Assembly: GCA_017650905.1 (NCBI GenBank)
Contig: JAGCDZ010000006.1
Span: 1 to 64,000, forward strand
Reading direction: 5' to 3'
Source of the DNA: Prevotella sp.
GTDB taxonomy: Bacteria > Bacteroidota > Bacteroidia > Bacteroidales > Bacteroidaceae
DNA length: 64,000 bases
Position 1 is the stretch's first letter. Each line of letters starts with the position of its first letter. The notes under the pieces were generated by a model. It saw only the letters and a program-made list of their open reading frames with translations, searched no databases and had not been told where the DNA came from. The translations under genes and the position numbers were made by a program. Below are positions 42,800 through 51,212 of the stretch, piece after piece.

Positions 42800-43885
42800 T
42801 CAATATCCAATTAATAAATATTCTCTATTCAACTCCGCATCTCTATTTTGTTTATTCAATGCATACTTATAATGACGGTAATAAACGTCAAGATGCTCTT
42901 TATATTTAAGCATAATGGTAGTCAACTCGTCTATACTAGGAGTTCCTCCATATCTATATGACAATACAATAATGCTATTTCTATATTTTCTAATCAACTT
43001 TTCAAAAACAGCATTTGCCTCAGCAGGCTTAAAGTAATTTGGAGCAAAAGATGCCTTTATTCTCTTATTAAGTGTTTCCCAATCTATTAAGTCTGGCCAT
43101 TCATTATATCTTGCTAGACCTTCTAGAAAATGATAACACTTCAAATAATCAGAACTCTCATTGTCCTCTCCACATTTTTTTAGATATGGAGGATCCAAAT
43201 ATACAAGATCAAAATGTCCAGTCTTAATAGAAAAAACATCCCGGCATATTGCTTTGCATTTCTCTGAGGAACAATACACAGAATTGTTAATTTCCTTAGC
43301 GAAAGAAAAGAAATGCTCTGAGAATGGTTTGTCCCATGTATTTTTATTACCAAATCCACGAATAACATCCCTTGTCCTCATTTCAAGGTTCTTTCGATGA
43401 AATAAATTATATGGTCTCTTAGCCAAACACGACTGAAACAGTGCGTTATACGCAATCGCCTTTTTGTATTTTAATTTGCTACCATTATATATGGAGCTCA
43501 GGGCTTCTATATTATATACAATATTGTCAAGCCACCGATTTTCCTCATCAAGATAATAGATACTATGAAAGTTATTTGAAATAAAAGAATTGGTGTTCTC
43601 GTTTTGAGCTAACAACAAGTTTATATCTTCATCTGACAAATATACTCTATTATTCTCTATAATAGATTCACCAATAATTTGGTTAAACCGATACAGATCA
43701 TTATATGTTACGCTCTTGTCCATTCTCTTAAACAAGCAGCTCACCACACCACTTCCTCCAAACGCATCAAGTACAGTATGGAATTCATATCTTTCTAAGC
43801 ACTCAAAAAGCCATGGAAGAATCTTACGCTTACTTCCCTGATAGCGTGTGGAGGGAATGCTTTTCAGTTTTTCGTCGATTATCAC
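42800..43885 (-). CDS. DNA adenine (N6) methyltransferase, Dam/D12 class
   Basis: A 361-residue class D12 methylase. The N-terminal RYQGSKRKILPWLFECL contains the conserved Y-x-G-S/G-K. SAM motif I is AFGGSG (41-46), motif IV is DPPY (231-234). Such enzymes methylate adenine in short sites such as GATC or GANTC. No restriction enzyme partner is next to it, so it may be solitary or belong to the operon's own system. The GTG start at 43885 overlaps the TGA of the ATPase upstream (GTGA), so the five genes are coupled. Confidence 0.9.
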   Translation of the reverse strand: MIIDEKLKSIPSTRYQGSKRKILPWLFECLERYEFHTVLDAFGGSGVVSCLFKRMDKSVTYNDLYRFNQIIGESIIENNRVYLSDEDINLLLAQNENTNSFISNNFHSIYYLDEENRWLDNIVYNIEALSSIYNGSKLKYKKAIAYNALFQSCLAKRPYNLFHRKNLEMRTRDVIRGFGNKNTWDKPFSEHFFSFAKEINNSVYCSSEKCKAICRDVFSIKTGHFDLVYLDPPYLKKCGEDNESSDYLKCYHFLEGLARYNEWPDLIDWETLNKRIKASFAPNYFKPAEANAVFEKLIRKYRNSIIVLSYRYGGTPSIDELTTIMLKYKEHLDVYYRHYKYALNKQNRDAELNREYLLIGY

Positions 43886-45147
43886 GGCTTCAACAAATTT
43901 ATCGGAGCCACAAATACCCCGTCCTCTCTCTTATAAGCACCACCAACAGCAGTCAACACCAGCAAGAATGACGGAGTCTTCTCATCACTCTTCTCCACAA
44001 TCTTGTTGCGCAGCGTTATCAGAGACGATGCTCCCTCTTCAATAAGGTCATCACCCCCCAACTTAATCTCTATACCACCCCATCGACCATCTTCCAGTTT
44101 TACCACAGCATCACACTCCAGTCCGGTATTGTCACGATAGTGCTTCACCGTACCACCCAGCGTGTCAGCATAAACCCTCAGGTCTCTTACGGCAAAGTCT
44201 TCAAAGAACAACCCAAAGCTATTCAAGTCCTTCATTAAGTCTGCCGGACTCACGCCCAGACTACGACACGCTATCGATGTATCCACAAAATGCCTCGTCG
44301 GTGTGCTCCTGATTGACGTTTTCGACCTGATGTTTGGATTCCAAGCCTCCATATCCTCAATGACATACAAGTCTTTCAGTGCCTCCATATAGTCATCATA
44401 TGTCTTCACATCCATCGTGCGTTCATTGCTCTGACGTATATCAGCGATGATGGTTGACACAGCGGCTTCCGTCGAAATATTCCGCGCATAGCTCCTCAGT
44501 ATCATTCTAAGCACCTCAGGCTTTTTATTCCTGAACCGCTCATTCTCACTGTCCTCAAATACAAACAACCCATTATAATAGTTCTTCGTGATTTCAAGCG
44601 CGAATTCCTTCTGTGCCAACACCGACACGGGCCATCCACCACGACAAAGTAAAAAAGCCACATCTTCCAGTGTGAAATCCTGATTCATATCCCAAGGAAA
44701 ATTCTCACCACCTTCAAACAAGTCTCTAAGTGATACAGTACCCTTCGACTCTTTCGATTCCCATAGTGTCATCGGCCTCATTTTCAGTGGCGTTATTCTC
44801 CCGGCTCCACTATGGTGAACTTCTGTCTTATCTGCAGGTGTCGAACTTCCCGTCAGGATATACTTTCCAAATTCATAGTTAAAATCCAGATCATCCTTCA
44901 CTTGGTTCCAGATGTCCGGAGCCTTCTGCCATTCATCTATCAATCTCGGTTTATCTCCGTTCAAAACGGCTTTAGGATTCATCCTGGCCATCATGATAGA
45001 CTGTTTCGTATTCAGTTTCACGAAACTCTTCTGGTAGAGCATACACGTAGTCGTCTTACCGCAGAACTTCGGACCTGCCACGACCACAGCACCTGATGTA
45101 TTCAACTTCAGAGCGATTTCGTCTTCTATAAGTCTATTATAATACAT
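43882..45147 (-). CDS. AAA ATPase with DUF4143 domain, first gene of the coupled operon
   Basis: A 421-residue ATPase of the AAA_14/DUF4143 family. Walker A is GPKFCGKTT (25-33), Walker B is LIDEWQKAPDIWNQVK (about 72-87), and GKYILTGSSTPADKTEVHHSGAGRI follows. The C-terminal nuclease-like fold has GLECDAVVKLEDGRWGGIEIKLGG (E/D...E-x-K), as in many of the family. Start at 45147 (MYYNRLIEDE) because it lies ten bases after TATCTTTG; longer versions would start before or in the promoter. It overlaps the methylase by four bases. Confidence 0.87.
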   Translation of the reverse strand: MYYNRLIEDEIALKLNTSGAVVVAGPKFCGKTTTCMLYQKSFVKLNTKQSIMMARMNPKAVLNGDKPRLIDEWQKAPDIWNQVKDDLDFNYEFGKYILTGSSTPADKTEVHHSGAGRITPLKMRPMTLWESKESKGTVSLRDLFEGGENFPWDMNQDFTLEDVAFLLCRGGWPVSVLAQKEFALEITKNYYNGLFVFEDSENERFRNKKPEVLRMILRSYARNISTEAAVSTIIADIRQSNERTMDVKTYDDYMEALKDLYVIEDMEAWNPNIRSKTSIRSTPTRHFVDTSIACRSLGVSPADLMKDLNSFGLFFEDFAVRDLRVYADTLGGTVKHYRDNTGLECDAVVKLEDGRWGGIEIKLGGDDLIEEGASSLITLRNKIVEKSDEKTPSFLLVLTAVGGAYKREDGVFVAPINLLKP

Positions 45148-45156
45148 AATTGGCGA

Positions 45157-45217
45157 CAAAGATACACAAAAAACTTAAATTCCCAAAATTTTCAGAAAAA
45201 AATTCCCAAAATTTTCA
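45157..45217 (-). promoter_or_regulatory. Promoter with tandem 18-base repeats, head of the five-gene operon
   Basis: Minus strand TTTG (45187-45184), 19 bases, TATCTTTG (45164-45157). The 18-base sequence AAATTCCCAAAATTTTCA (plus strand) occurs perfectly at 45177-45194 and 45200-45217, offset 23; the TTTG element lies inside the first copy. The remaining 220 bases to the FRG gene contain no feature I can support. Confidence 0.75.
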
Positions 45218-45437
45218 ATCTGCAATTTATATAACGAGCATCACTTACATCTTTTTCACTTTCTTACCAATCAATATACCTTTATACAATCCGGTTATAT
45301 TCATGTCCTTTATTATATGCCATCACCCTAATTTCCCTTATGTTCTCAACTCATCCTCTATTCCATAAGTCGCTGCATCCAGCCCCTATTTCCATTGCCT
45401 TTTCATCTCCTCTTTCTCTGAAGAAGAAACTCAAAAC

Positions 45438-46124
45438 TCACTTCACCCTCCCTACATACCTCTTATGATGTATCTGCACAATCTCCTGACTCAAACTATC
45501 CAGCGAAGGCATGATATACGATCTCGTCATTCCTATCTTTTCCAACTTATTCAAGATATTCACCTTCGCACCTGCCGGTATGATAAACTTCGTCATCACG
45601 TGCTCCGACATCTGATCCTCCCAAGGCCTTGAATACAAGGTAAATAACCCATTCTGGTTCTTATACCTCACATCCGTAATATTTGGAATCAATATTGAAA
45701 GGTGCGGGAATGTCAGAATATCATCTTTGTTTTCATCAAACAAGTGATACTCAAATGGTAAACAATGATACACCACCCCCGATTGATTAAAATTCTTATT
45801 GCATGCAAAATACAAGGCAATTAGCGGGTTATAGGTCCAATCCAGCAGTCTTGTTGGCAAACCATAGTGTTGCCCCAAGAATAAAAGCTCTTTATCATTC
45901 TTAGGCCTCACATCAGTAAACATCGCATACTTCCTCTTAAAGTCATCGAAGAGTTCCTTTTCAAACTGTACCAGCACGCTCTCCTCTCCTTCCGTATAGT
46001 ACCGGCCAATAGATGGAATTAAAGGATAATCCTCTCTTGACAATCCCCGAAAGAAATCCACTTCGGAATAGATATCCAGAAACCCTAGATAGTTCTCCAA
46101 TGATGTTATTATACGCTCAACCAT
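45438..46124 (-). CDS. FRG domain protein
   Basis: A 228-residue protein with a single FRG domain, named for its FRG motif, here FFRGLSR (24-30). YPLIPSIGRYY, LLFLGQHYGLPTRLLDWTYNPLIALYFAC (about 91-119) and the following strand are the rest of the signature. FRG proteins are common in phage-defence and toxin settings, but their activity is unknown. It overlaps by 16 bases the remnant of a GIY-YIG gene, from which it may get its translation. Confidence 0.88.
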   Translation of the reverse strand: MVERIITSLENYLGFLDIYSEVDFFRGLSREDYPLIPSIGRYYTEGEESVLVQFEKELFDDFKRKYAMFTDVRPKNDKELLFLGQHYGLPTRLLDWTYNPLIALYFACNKNFNQSGVVYHCLPFEYHLFDENKDDILTFPHLSILIPNITDVRYKNQNGLFTLYSRPWEDQMSEHVMTKFIIPAGAKVNILNKLEKIGMTRSYIMPSLDSLSQEIVQIHHKRYVGRVK

Positions 46125-46342
46125 ACCTCTAGTTCCTTACATCGGCTCCCTTTTACAACACATTTCTCATCCTCACCCAACAAAATATAGAATGCAGGTG
46201 TCTGCAATTCTTGTCGCTCATTCAAAAATGAAAGATTAGAGTGAGGAATCACATACATCTGGCAAATCTTATTGCTAATAAATACATACTGAGTCCCTTT
46301 CGGATCTCCGTCTATCAAATATGTTGTTACTGTCTTCTCCAA
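46109..46342 (-). pseudogene. N-terminal fragment of a GIY-YIG nuclease-type protein
   Basis: A 77-residue frame: MEKTVTTYLIDGDPKGTQYV, then SNKICQMYVIPHSNLSFLNE and PAFYILLGEDEKCVVK. This is the N-terminal lead of the GIY-YIG/DUF4357 proteins of Bacteroidetes (TTYLIDGDPKGTQ...RSN-L...PGVYFLLG). The GIY-YIG nuclease core and the rest are missing; the frame runs into FRG codons. It is probably the 5' end of a replaced gene. A second, decayed copy is at 47290-47401. Confidence 0.7.
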
Positions 46343-46346
46343 ACAG

Positions 46347-47285
46347 TTATATTTCTTTGTTCATTTTTTTTAGTATTCTATTAATGTCTTCACGCCCGGA
46401 AACAAATTCTTTTGTAGAAGGAATATATGCGAGATCTTTGCTGCCACCAGGATATAACAATATCATATCAATAACCAATCCTTTCATAAATTTCGAAGCA
46501 TTTTCTTTTTTTACAAAGAATTGCAAGCACCCCATGTTTATTTCTTCTTCAGGATATATTGTCTCTTTTGAAGATCTACTAAACTTAATTCTATGTTCAT
46601 TTAATGCTGTGTATATAAGTTTCTCCCCAAACACCTCATTCCCAATGTCACAATAACGATAATTATTGATGTAGTAATTCAGCTTAAAAGACTCGCAAGC
46701 TTGATGCCCAACATTCAGCACATTTGCCATTAATTCGTAAATAATCTCATTTTCATTCTCCTCCGCTTTATAAAATGAGCATCCTGTAATTTCTAATTTG
46801 GGAATCGAAACCCTATTATACAAGTCTTTAACTTCATAATCTTCCATTGGTTCTGATTTGAAGTTAAATCGTTTGTAATAACGTTTGTCTCTTGCCATAT
46901 GAGGTGCATTACTACTTCTTGGTGTTTTAACCACATAGATGGATTGTCCTATATCATCAACCCTTATTGGATATATCTTTACTTCTTCGATCCTTGGCTG
47001 AATTAGTAGTATTACATTTTCCAACCATTCTTTTGTATAGACTCTACCATCAATAGGGTTAATCTCTTTGGGTCTGTGATCTTCCTCAGATACTCCATAG
47101 ACAATAATACCACCATCAGAATTAGCAAACGCAGAGATATCTTTAGTTATTTCCGTACGTTTTTTGTCATCCTTATCCAATGCTCCAGCCGCCTTGTAAT
47201 CAAGGTGTATGTTTTCTTCTACCTCATTTATAATAAGGTTGTTGATGTCTTCTATTGAATAACTATCTTTTTTAAAAAATACCAT
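46347..47285 (-). CDS. Schlafen/AlbA_2-domain ATP-binding protein
   Basis: A 312-residue protein. The N-terminal AlbA_2 (Schlafen-type) domain runs about 1-155: ENIHLDYKAAGALDKDDKKRTEITKDISAFANSDGGIIVYGVSEEDHRPKEI is the signature (E-x-D-K and F-A-N-S/T-x-G-G-x-I-x-x-G-V). The rest (about 165-312) is a beta-rich domain not recognised. Such proteins are frequent in defence islands, sometimes as DNA- or RNA-binding regulators or nucleases. It is preceded by the decayed GIY-YIG 5' end and followed by another GIY-YIG fragment after four bases. Confidence 0.82.
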   Translation of the reverse strand: MVFFKKDSYSIEDINNLIINEVEENIHLDYKAAGALDKDDKKRTEITKDISAFANSDGGIIVYGVSEEDHRPKEINPIDGRVYTKEWLENVILLIQPRIEEVKIYPIRVDDIGQSIYVVKTPRSSNAPHMARDKRYYKRFNFKSEPMEDYEVKDLYNRVSIPKLEITGCSFYKAEENENEIIYELMANVLNVGHQACESFKLNYYINNYRYCDIGNEVFGEKLIYTALNEHRIKFSRSSKETIYPEEEINMGCLQFFVKKENASKFMKGLVIDMILLYPGGSKDLAYIPSTKEFVSGREDINRILKKMNKEI

Positions 47286-47289
47286 ATTT

Positions 47290-47401
47290 CTAACGTTTAA
47301 GTTTCCATACCTTAAAACAAGATACCTTATTGCTAATATAAATATATTGAGTCCCTTTTGAATCTCTATCTATTAAATATGTTGTTACAGTTTTACCCAT
47401 A
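47290..47401 (-). pseudogene. Second, decayed 5' end of a GIY-YIG-type gene
   Basis: From the ATG at 47401 the frame reads MGKTVTTYLIDRDSKGTQYI and then shifts by one base in an A-run near 47340-47343, after which SNKVSCFKVWKLKR follows in another frame. It is nearly the same as the first 30 residues encoded at 46342. It lies four bases before the AlbA_2 gene. Confidence 0.65.
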
Positions 47402-47511
47402 ATCACAGTTTTTCACAATTGTTTGCATAATATTCAAAGTACCATGTTATGTAATTACAATATGCATGGAACATCAATCCTTTTCTTTTTCGTTCCACAG
47501 TATATTATGTA

Positions 47512-48870
47512 TTAATCTTTCAGTTGATGGTTCTTCCGTTTCATTCTCCATTCCTCGTCATCACGTGCTATCATCATCTTGACAAAAAGTGTCAACAATT
47601 CACCACCCTCAAGATTTGAAGACTTCTTTCTGTCCAGCATATTCGTACATGCAATAAATACAAGGAACGACTTCGCTACCACTATATCAATCTCCTTATT
47701 TAATAATGAATCACCAGATTGAACATTTTTGAACGTTGATACAAAAAGGAATAAGAAATATGTCGCGTAAACGATGAAGTTAAGATTTTCTTTCGTATAT
47801 ACAAACCGAACCAACTCCCTCTCAAACAAATGGTAATGATGATCGTTCTCGCTAAACGGAGACATCCTCAGAATAATACCACGAATATAGTTCGAGCAAT
47901 GTGTTGCTATAATAAGAGGAAAAGTAAGAAATATAAAAAGTTTCCCCTCTATCGTTATACTGTAACCAGCCAACTCTATTAATTTGACGACTCCAAAAAC
48001 TGGCAGAAAACTGTAAGCGAACATAAGACCTAATGTAACCATAATCGTTAGAGATGGCATCACAAGTTTTGTAAGGCCCAATATACCTATAGGAACTCTC
48101 AGTACATATCGTATTCCTTCACAAAAGCGATTATGAGAAAGCCTCTTATCAGCCAATTCATACAGTGGTACGAACGCTAGCAAACCTAAAAATATGACAA
48201 ACAGAAGTATATAATTCTCTACACTATGCACAAATTTTACTATCAAGTACAAGACCCCAATTCCAAATCCAAGTATAAGGGCGATAACACCCCATGTCAT
48301 CAAATTTATGAATAAAGGAGAACCCGCTACCTTCGAAATCAATGATTTCCTAAGGATATGCTTCTTTTGCTCATCATTTTTGCACACTTCACCTTTGTTG
48401 ACAATCAGTTTATGGTTGTATTTTTCATCCTTTCTATTGAGTTGCTTGATAGGATACTTTAGTATGGTTTTATCACTCATCAATGCCAGTACATACTCTT
48501 CATCAATAGTACCATATGAATCAAGGCTATCAGAACAAAATTTAACCTTTAATACCTTCTGATTACGCCCTTCTGCATCTTGAACAACAACATCATTGAT
48601 TATGTTGATAACAAATTTTCCTTCCGTCTTTCCTAAAGAATGTCCGCGAATCACCAGATATGCAATTATTCCGAAACCAATTGATGCTAATATTCCTACT
48701 ACGATGTCTACAGAAATCACACCAAAACTTTTCAGGATGAGACGACACAGTACAGCTACAATCAAGATTATTATGCCCCATTTTAGCCATCTCATATCAG
48801 TATCAATGTCGTTCAGCACCTTATACTCAACGTCACCATTGGATCTTTTCTTTACTTTAGCAACTTTCAC
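47512..48870 (-). CDS. Multi-spanning membrane protein of unknown function
   Basis: A 452-residue protein with about eight to nine membrane helices, two near the N-terminus (WGIIILIVAVLCRLILKSF, VDIVVGILASIGFGIIAYLVI), a soluble section of about 100 residues, then a cluster of helices from about residue 188 (LMTWGVIALILGFGIGVLYLIV) to about 405. The N- and C-termini are charged. I recognise no family. Its place in the island after the HNH nuclease and a broken gene suggests an immune-type role, such as a membrane effector, but this is only context. Confidence 0.6.
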   Translation of the reverse strand: MKVAKVKKRSNGDVEYKVLNDIDTDMRWLKWGIIILIVAVLCRLILKSFGVISVDIVVGILASIGFGIIAYLVIRGHSLGKTEGKFVINIINDVVVQDAEGRNQKVLKVKFCSDSLDSYGTIDEEYVLALMSDKTILKYPIKQLNRKDEKYNHKLIVNKGEVCKNDEQKKHILRKSLISKVAGSPLFINLMTWGVIALILGFGIGVLYLIVKFVHSVENYILLFVIFLGLLAFVPLYELADKRLSHNRFCEGIRYVLRVPIGILGLTKLVMPSLTIMVTLGLMFAYSFLPVFGVVKLIELAGYSITIEGKLFIFLTFPLIIATHCSNYIRGIILRMSPFSENDHHYHLFERELVRFVYTKENLNFIVYATYFLFLFVSTFKNVQSGDSLLNKEIDIVVAKSFLVFIACTNMLDRKKSSNLEGGELLTLFVKMMIARDDEEWRMKRKNHQLKD

Positions 48871-48901
48871 TATTTCGATTGTCTCTATTTTGTTCTACGT
48901 C

Positions 48902-49281
48902 CTATTTCGCCATAAGCCTTCCCTTTACCACGTCATATTCAAATTTCCGATAAGGCCTATACGTATCTTCTTGATCTATTTTCGTCCATATTACAATATT
49001 CGGGTATTTCTGATTGTCCCTCACTACAATATGATCGATACCTATCACAAATATGGGCCTGGTGCAGCTATTATGCTTTGCAATCTCATCACCCAACGAT
49101 GAATGCTCTTGTATGTGTCCATCCGCCATTCCTGCACCCGCCCTTTAATATCCATATGGATATTCTTTCGTTTCACATACACATTAGCAAAATATGCCAA
49201 ATCAAAGCCACCACTACGTATCTGATGACCAAGAGTATGACATTTTATATTTATGGAGACATATTTATCATATCTTCTCAA
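48902..49281 (-). pseudogene. Frameshifted small gene of unknown function
   Basis: Two overlapping frames, 49281-49045 (MRRYDKYVSINIKCHTLGHQ) and 49129-48902 (MADGHIQEHSSLGDEIAKHN, ending VVKGRLMAK), together look like one gene of about 125 residues interrupted by a frameshift near 49130-49145. The first overlaps the HNH gene's stop by 14 bases. I recognise no domain. Confidence 0.45.
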
Positions 49282-50320
49282 ACTCCGACTTAAAAAAATC
49301 CATAATCCCCAATACCGTCAGGATATCCTTCTTAAACTTGCTTAGCGGTCTCTCCATTCTTTCCGAATCGTACAACTCTCCACCGAACATTGACCGGTAT
49401 GCATCTGCCTTGCCTATATTCAGCCCAGCCATAATCTTCACTAAGTATTCCTCAATATATTGCTTACCGTTTTTTTGAAGCAGCCTCAGCAAGTCATCCA
49501 GTTCTGTTTCACTATGCTTCTTATAGAATGCCCTTAGTTGAAACGCATCTATCGTCTTTTTCTCTTGCCTGTCAGTATCATCAACAATAGTCACTTCCCC
49601 ATGCATCCTTGAATGGTCAATATAGTTAAAACTGAATCTGAACCGAGGATCACTATGCTTCAGATACGGATGAACATAATCGTTCAGATTAAACACCTGC
49701 GTACCTTTCACAGTCAGGTTGCAGATATGGCAGCATGGTATCAAATTATAGTAATTCAGCGACAACAACGGATATAATTCCTGCGAAAGGAAATGATCAA
49801 AATCTGGTCGGGCTATATGCTTGATTCTATCCTCTGGAGTCAGTTTCTCAACCGTATAGATATATTCTCTACCACAATAAGTACAGGTCCTAGTCCCTTT
49901 GGCTTTAGATAACCAATAGGCAAAATCCGAATTCCCCGATATCCATTGGTCATACTTGAACACCACTCCCAGCCTTTTCAGTGTATGGTCATAACGTCTA
50001 AATATCTCCTTTTCTTCTTTTTTCTTTGGGCTTCTCATCCGCTTGATGCGCTGATAGTCAGCCAATTCACCCTCATTATACGTTTTCTTCTCTGCTCTCA
50101 GCAGTTTCCTCATCAATTCATTGCATAAGCCCAAAGCCTCTTGTGGCTCGTCTGTCAACAGGCGGTGTATCACATCCCGGCTTCCTCTTGGTAGTAGAAC
50201 CTTTTTCAGCGAAGCCTTTTTTCTACCTGTATAACCAATAATACTGTCATACAGTTTCTGTTCCAACTTCTCAGTATAGATGGTCAAAATATCTTGAGTT
50301 GGCGATGATAAGTGCCACAT
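49268..50320 (-). CDS. HNH endonuclease
   Basis: A 350-residue protein with a zinc-HNH nuclease centre: CTYC (146-149), then FDHF (H176, the catalytic His position), and CHIC (197-200) before N201. An N-terminal alpha-helical part of about 140 residues and a C-terminal helical tail frame it. Similar HNH proteins act with ATPases in PtuAB-like and retron systems; no ATPase partner is adjacent here, but the gene just upstream (50326-50745) may be the partner or what remains of it. The five-base gap to that gene suggests one operon. Confidence 0.82.
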   Translation of the reverse strand: MWHLSSPTQDILTIYTEKLEQKLYDSIIGYTGRKKASLKKVLLPRGSRDVIHRLLTDEPQEALGLCNELMRKLLRAEKKTYNEGELADYQRIKRMRSPKKKEEKEIFRRYDHTLKRLGVVFKYDQWISGNSDFAYWLSKAKGTRTCTYCGREYIYTVEKLTPEDRIKHIARPDFDHFLSQELYPLLSLNYYNLIPCCHICNLTVKGTQVFNLNDYVHPYLKHSDPRFRFSFNYIDHSRMHGEVTIVDDTDRQEKKTIDAFQLRAFYKKHSETELDDLLRLLQKNGKQYIEEYLVKIMAGLNIGKADAYRSMFGGELYDSERMERPLSKFKKDILTVLGIMDFFKSEFEKI

Positions 50321-50325
50321 ACTGA

Positions 50326-50745
50326 TTACTCTCCTCTTCTTAATTCTTCTAATCTGTGTTCCAGTCTGGCAATCTCGTTTTGACGATCAAACTCTTTGGG
50401 GAAGACTTCATAATACGCCCTCATCAGTTGCTGTCTGACAAAAAACTCGTCAATCATTTTGATGGTTCTTCTCAACTTTTGTTTGTTATAGTCCTCCTCG
50501 AATCTTGAACAGTCCATACCCCCCAATTCTATAAAATACGATTTCAAGAATTCATAATCCTGCGATTCCAATTCTTTGCTCTTCACATGAGTCATTAGTT
50601 CATCGTATGTTGGTATTTCTTCCTCTGTCTGTAGATATTTCCATACACTCAGTGCAATGATAGTTCTTGTAATCACCCACTGAGCATAGCTTCCTATAGG
50701 CGTGCCCTCCAAGAAGAAACTGCTCTTCAGCCGTTGGTCTGACAC
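50326..50745 (-). CDS. Hypothetical protein upstream of the HNH nuclease, possibly 5'-truncated
   Basis: A 139-residue helical, charged protein (GTG start at 50745; SDQRLKSSFFLEGTPIGSYA). It has a hydrophobic stretch (WVITRTIIALSVWKYL) and a helical C-terminus that ends RLEHRLEELRRGE, probably a coiled coil. The frame opens only at 50754 and overlaps the PIN gene for 146 bases, which is far more than usual. I take it as the C-terminal part of a gene whose 5' end was deleted and joined to the PIN gene; a complete small gene with a GTG start is the alternative. No domain recognised. Confidence 0.5.
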   Translation of the reverse strand: MSDQRLKSSFFLEGTPIGSYAQWVITRTIIALSVWKYLQTEEEIPTYDELMTHVKSKELESQDYEFLKSYFIELGGMDCSRFEEDYNKQKLRRTIKMIDEFFVRQQLMRAYYEVFPKEFDRQNEIARLEHRLEELRRGE

Positions 50746-51196
50746 AGATAGACTTTATCGATTCCCAAATCATGGCATCACATAAACCTATCGTATCTTC
50801 TTTCACCTCTCTGAAAGGCTTTTTCAAGAGCAAGTCTTTTGACACCAGCTTTTTTGCATCCACACTGGGATAAGGTATTATATTTATTCCAAGTTCATGT
50901 AGTCGGCTCAGAAGGACAGGTCTGTAATCATATACACTTTTGCTTACAAATGCATCCTTTTCAAAAGAACTCTTTGCACCAGTCTTCACTTCATCTATCA
51001 GCTTTACAACGGCAGAATAACCAGACATGTTTTGCAGGAGTTTCTTTCTATATTGATTAACCAATTCATCACAAACCACCTCTGGTATTAACACTTCATA
51101 GCCCAAAGAAGGTGCAGCGCTACACAGCTTTGTTATTCTTGGTCCATGCAACATAAAATCGTCATGGATAACATTCGTATCAAGAACTAATTTCAT
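50600..51196 (-). CDS. PIN-domain protein (DUF4935-like), C-terminally truncated
   Basis: A 198-residue frame. Residues 1-150 are a PIN ribonuclease-type fold: MKLVLDTNVIHDDFML with the first Asp (D6), a second acidic pair in VVCDELVNQY, and CDAMIWESIKSI (about 139-150) with the D-A-x-I-W motif of DUF4935. Beyond this point a PIN domain should continue to a strand with 'TNN-x-D'; instead the frame reads through the overlapping hypothetical gene (RPTAEEQFLLGGHAYRK). I conclude that a deletion near 50750 cut it. It follows the DUF3800-like gene by 16 bases. Confidence 0.7.
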   Translation of the reverse strand: MKLVLDTNVIHDDFMLHGPRITKLCSAAPSLGYEVLIPEVVCDELVNQYRKKLLQNMSGYSAVVKLIDEVKTGAKSSFEKDAFVSKSVYDYRPVLLSRLHELGINIIPYPSVDAKKLVSKDLLLKKPFREVKEDTIGLCDAMIWESIKSICVRPTAEEQFLLGGHAYRKLCSVGDYKNYHCTECMEISTDRGRNTNIR

Positions 51197-51212
51197 AGAT
51201 TAACGATGGTTC

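Noticed and set aside
42800-43885. Complete restriction-modification system
   Set aside because: A D12 methylase is clear, but no classical restriction enzyme is adjacent; the PLD-like neighbour lacks the HKD lysine.
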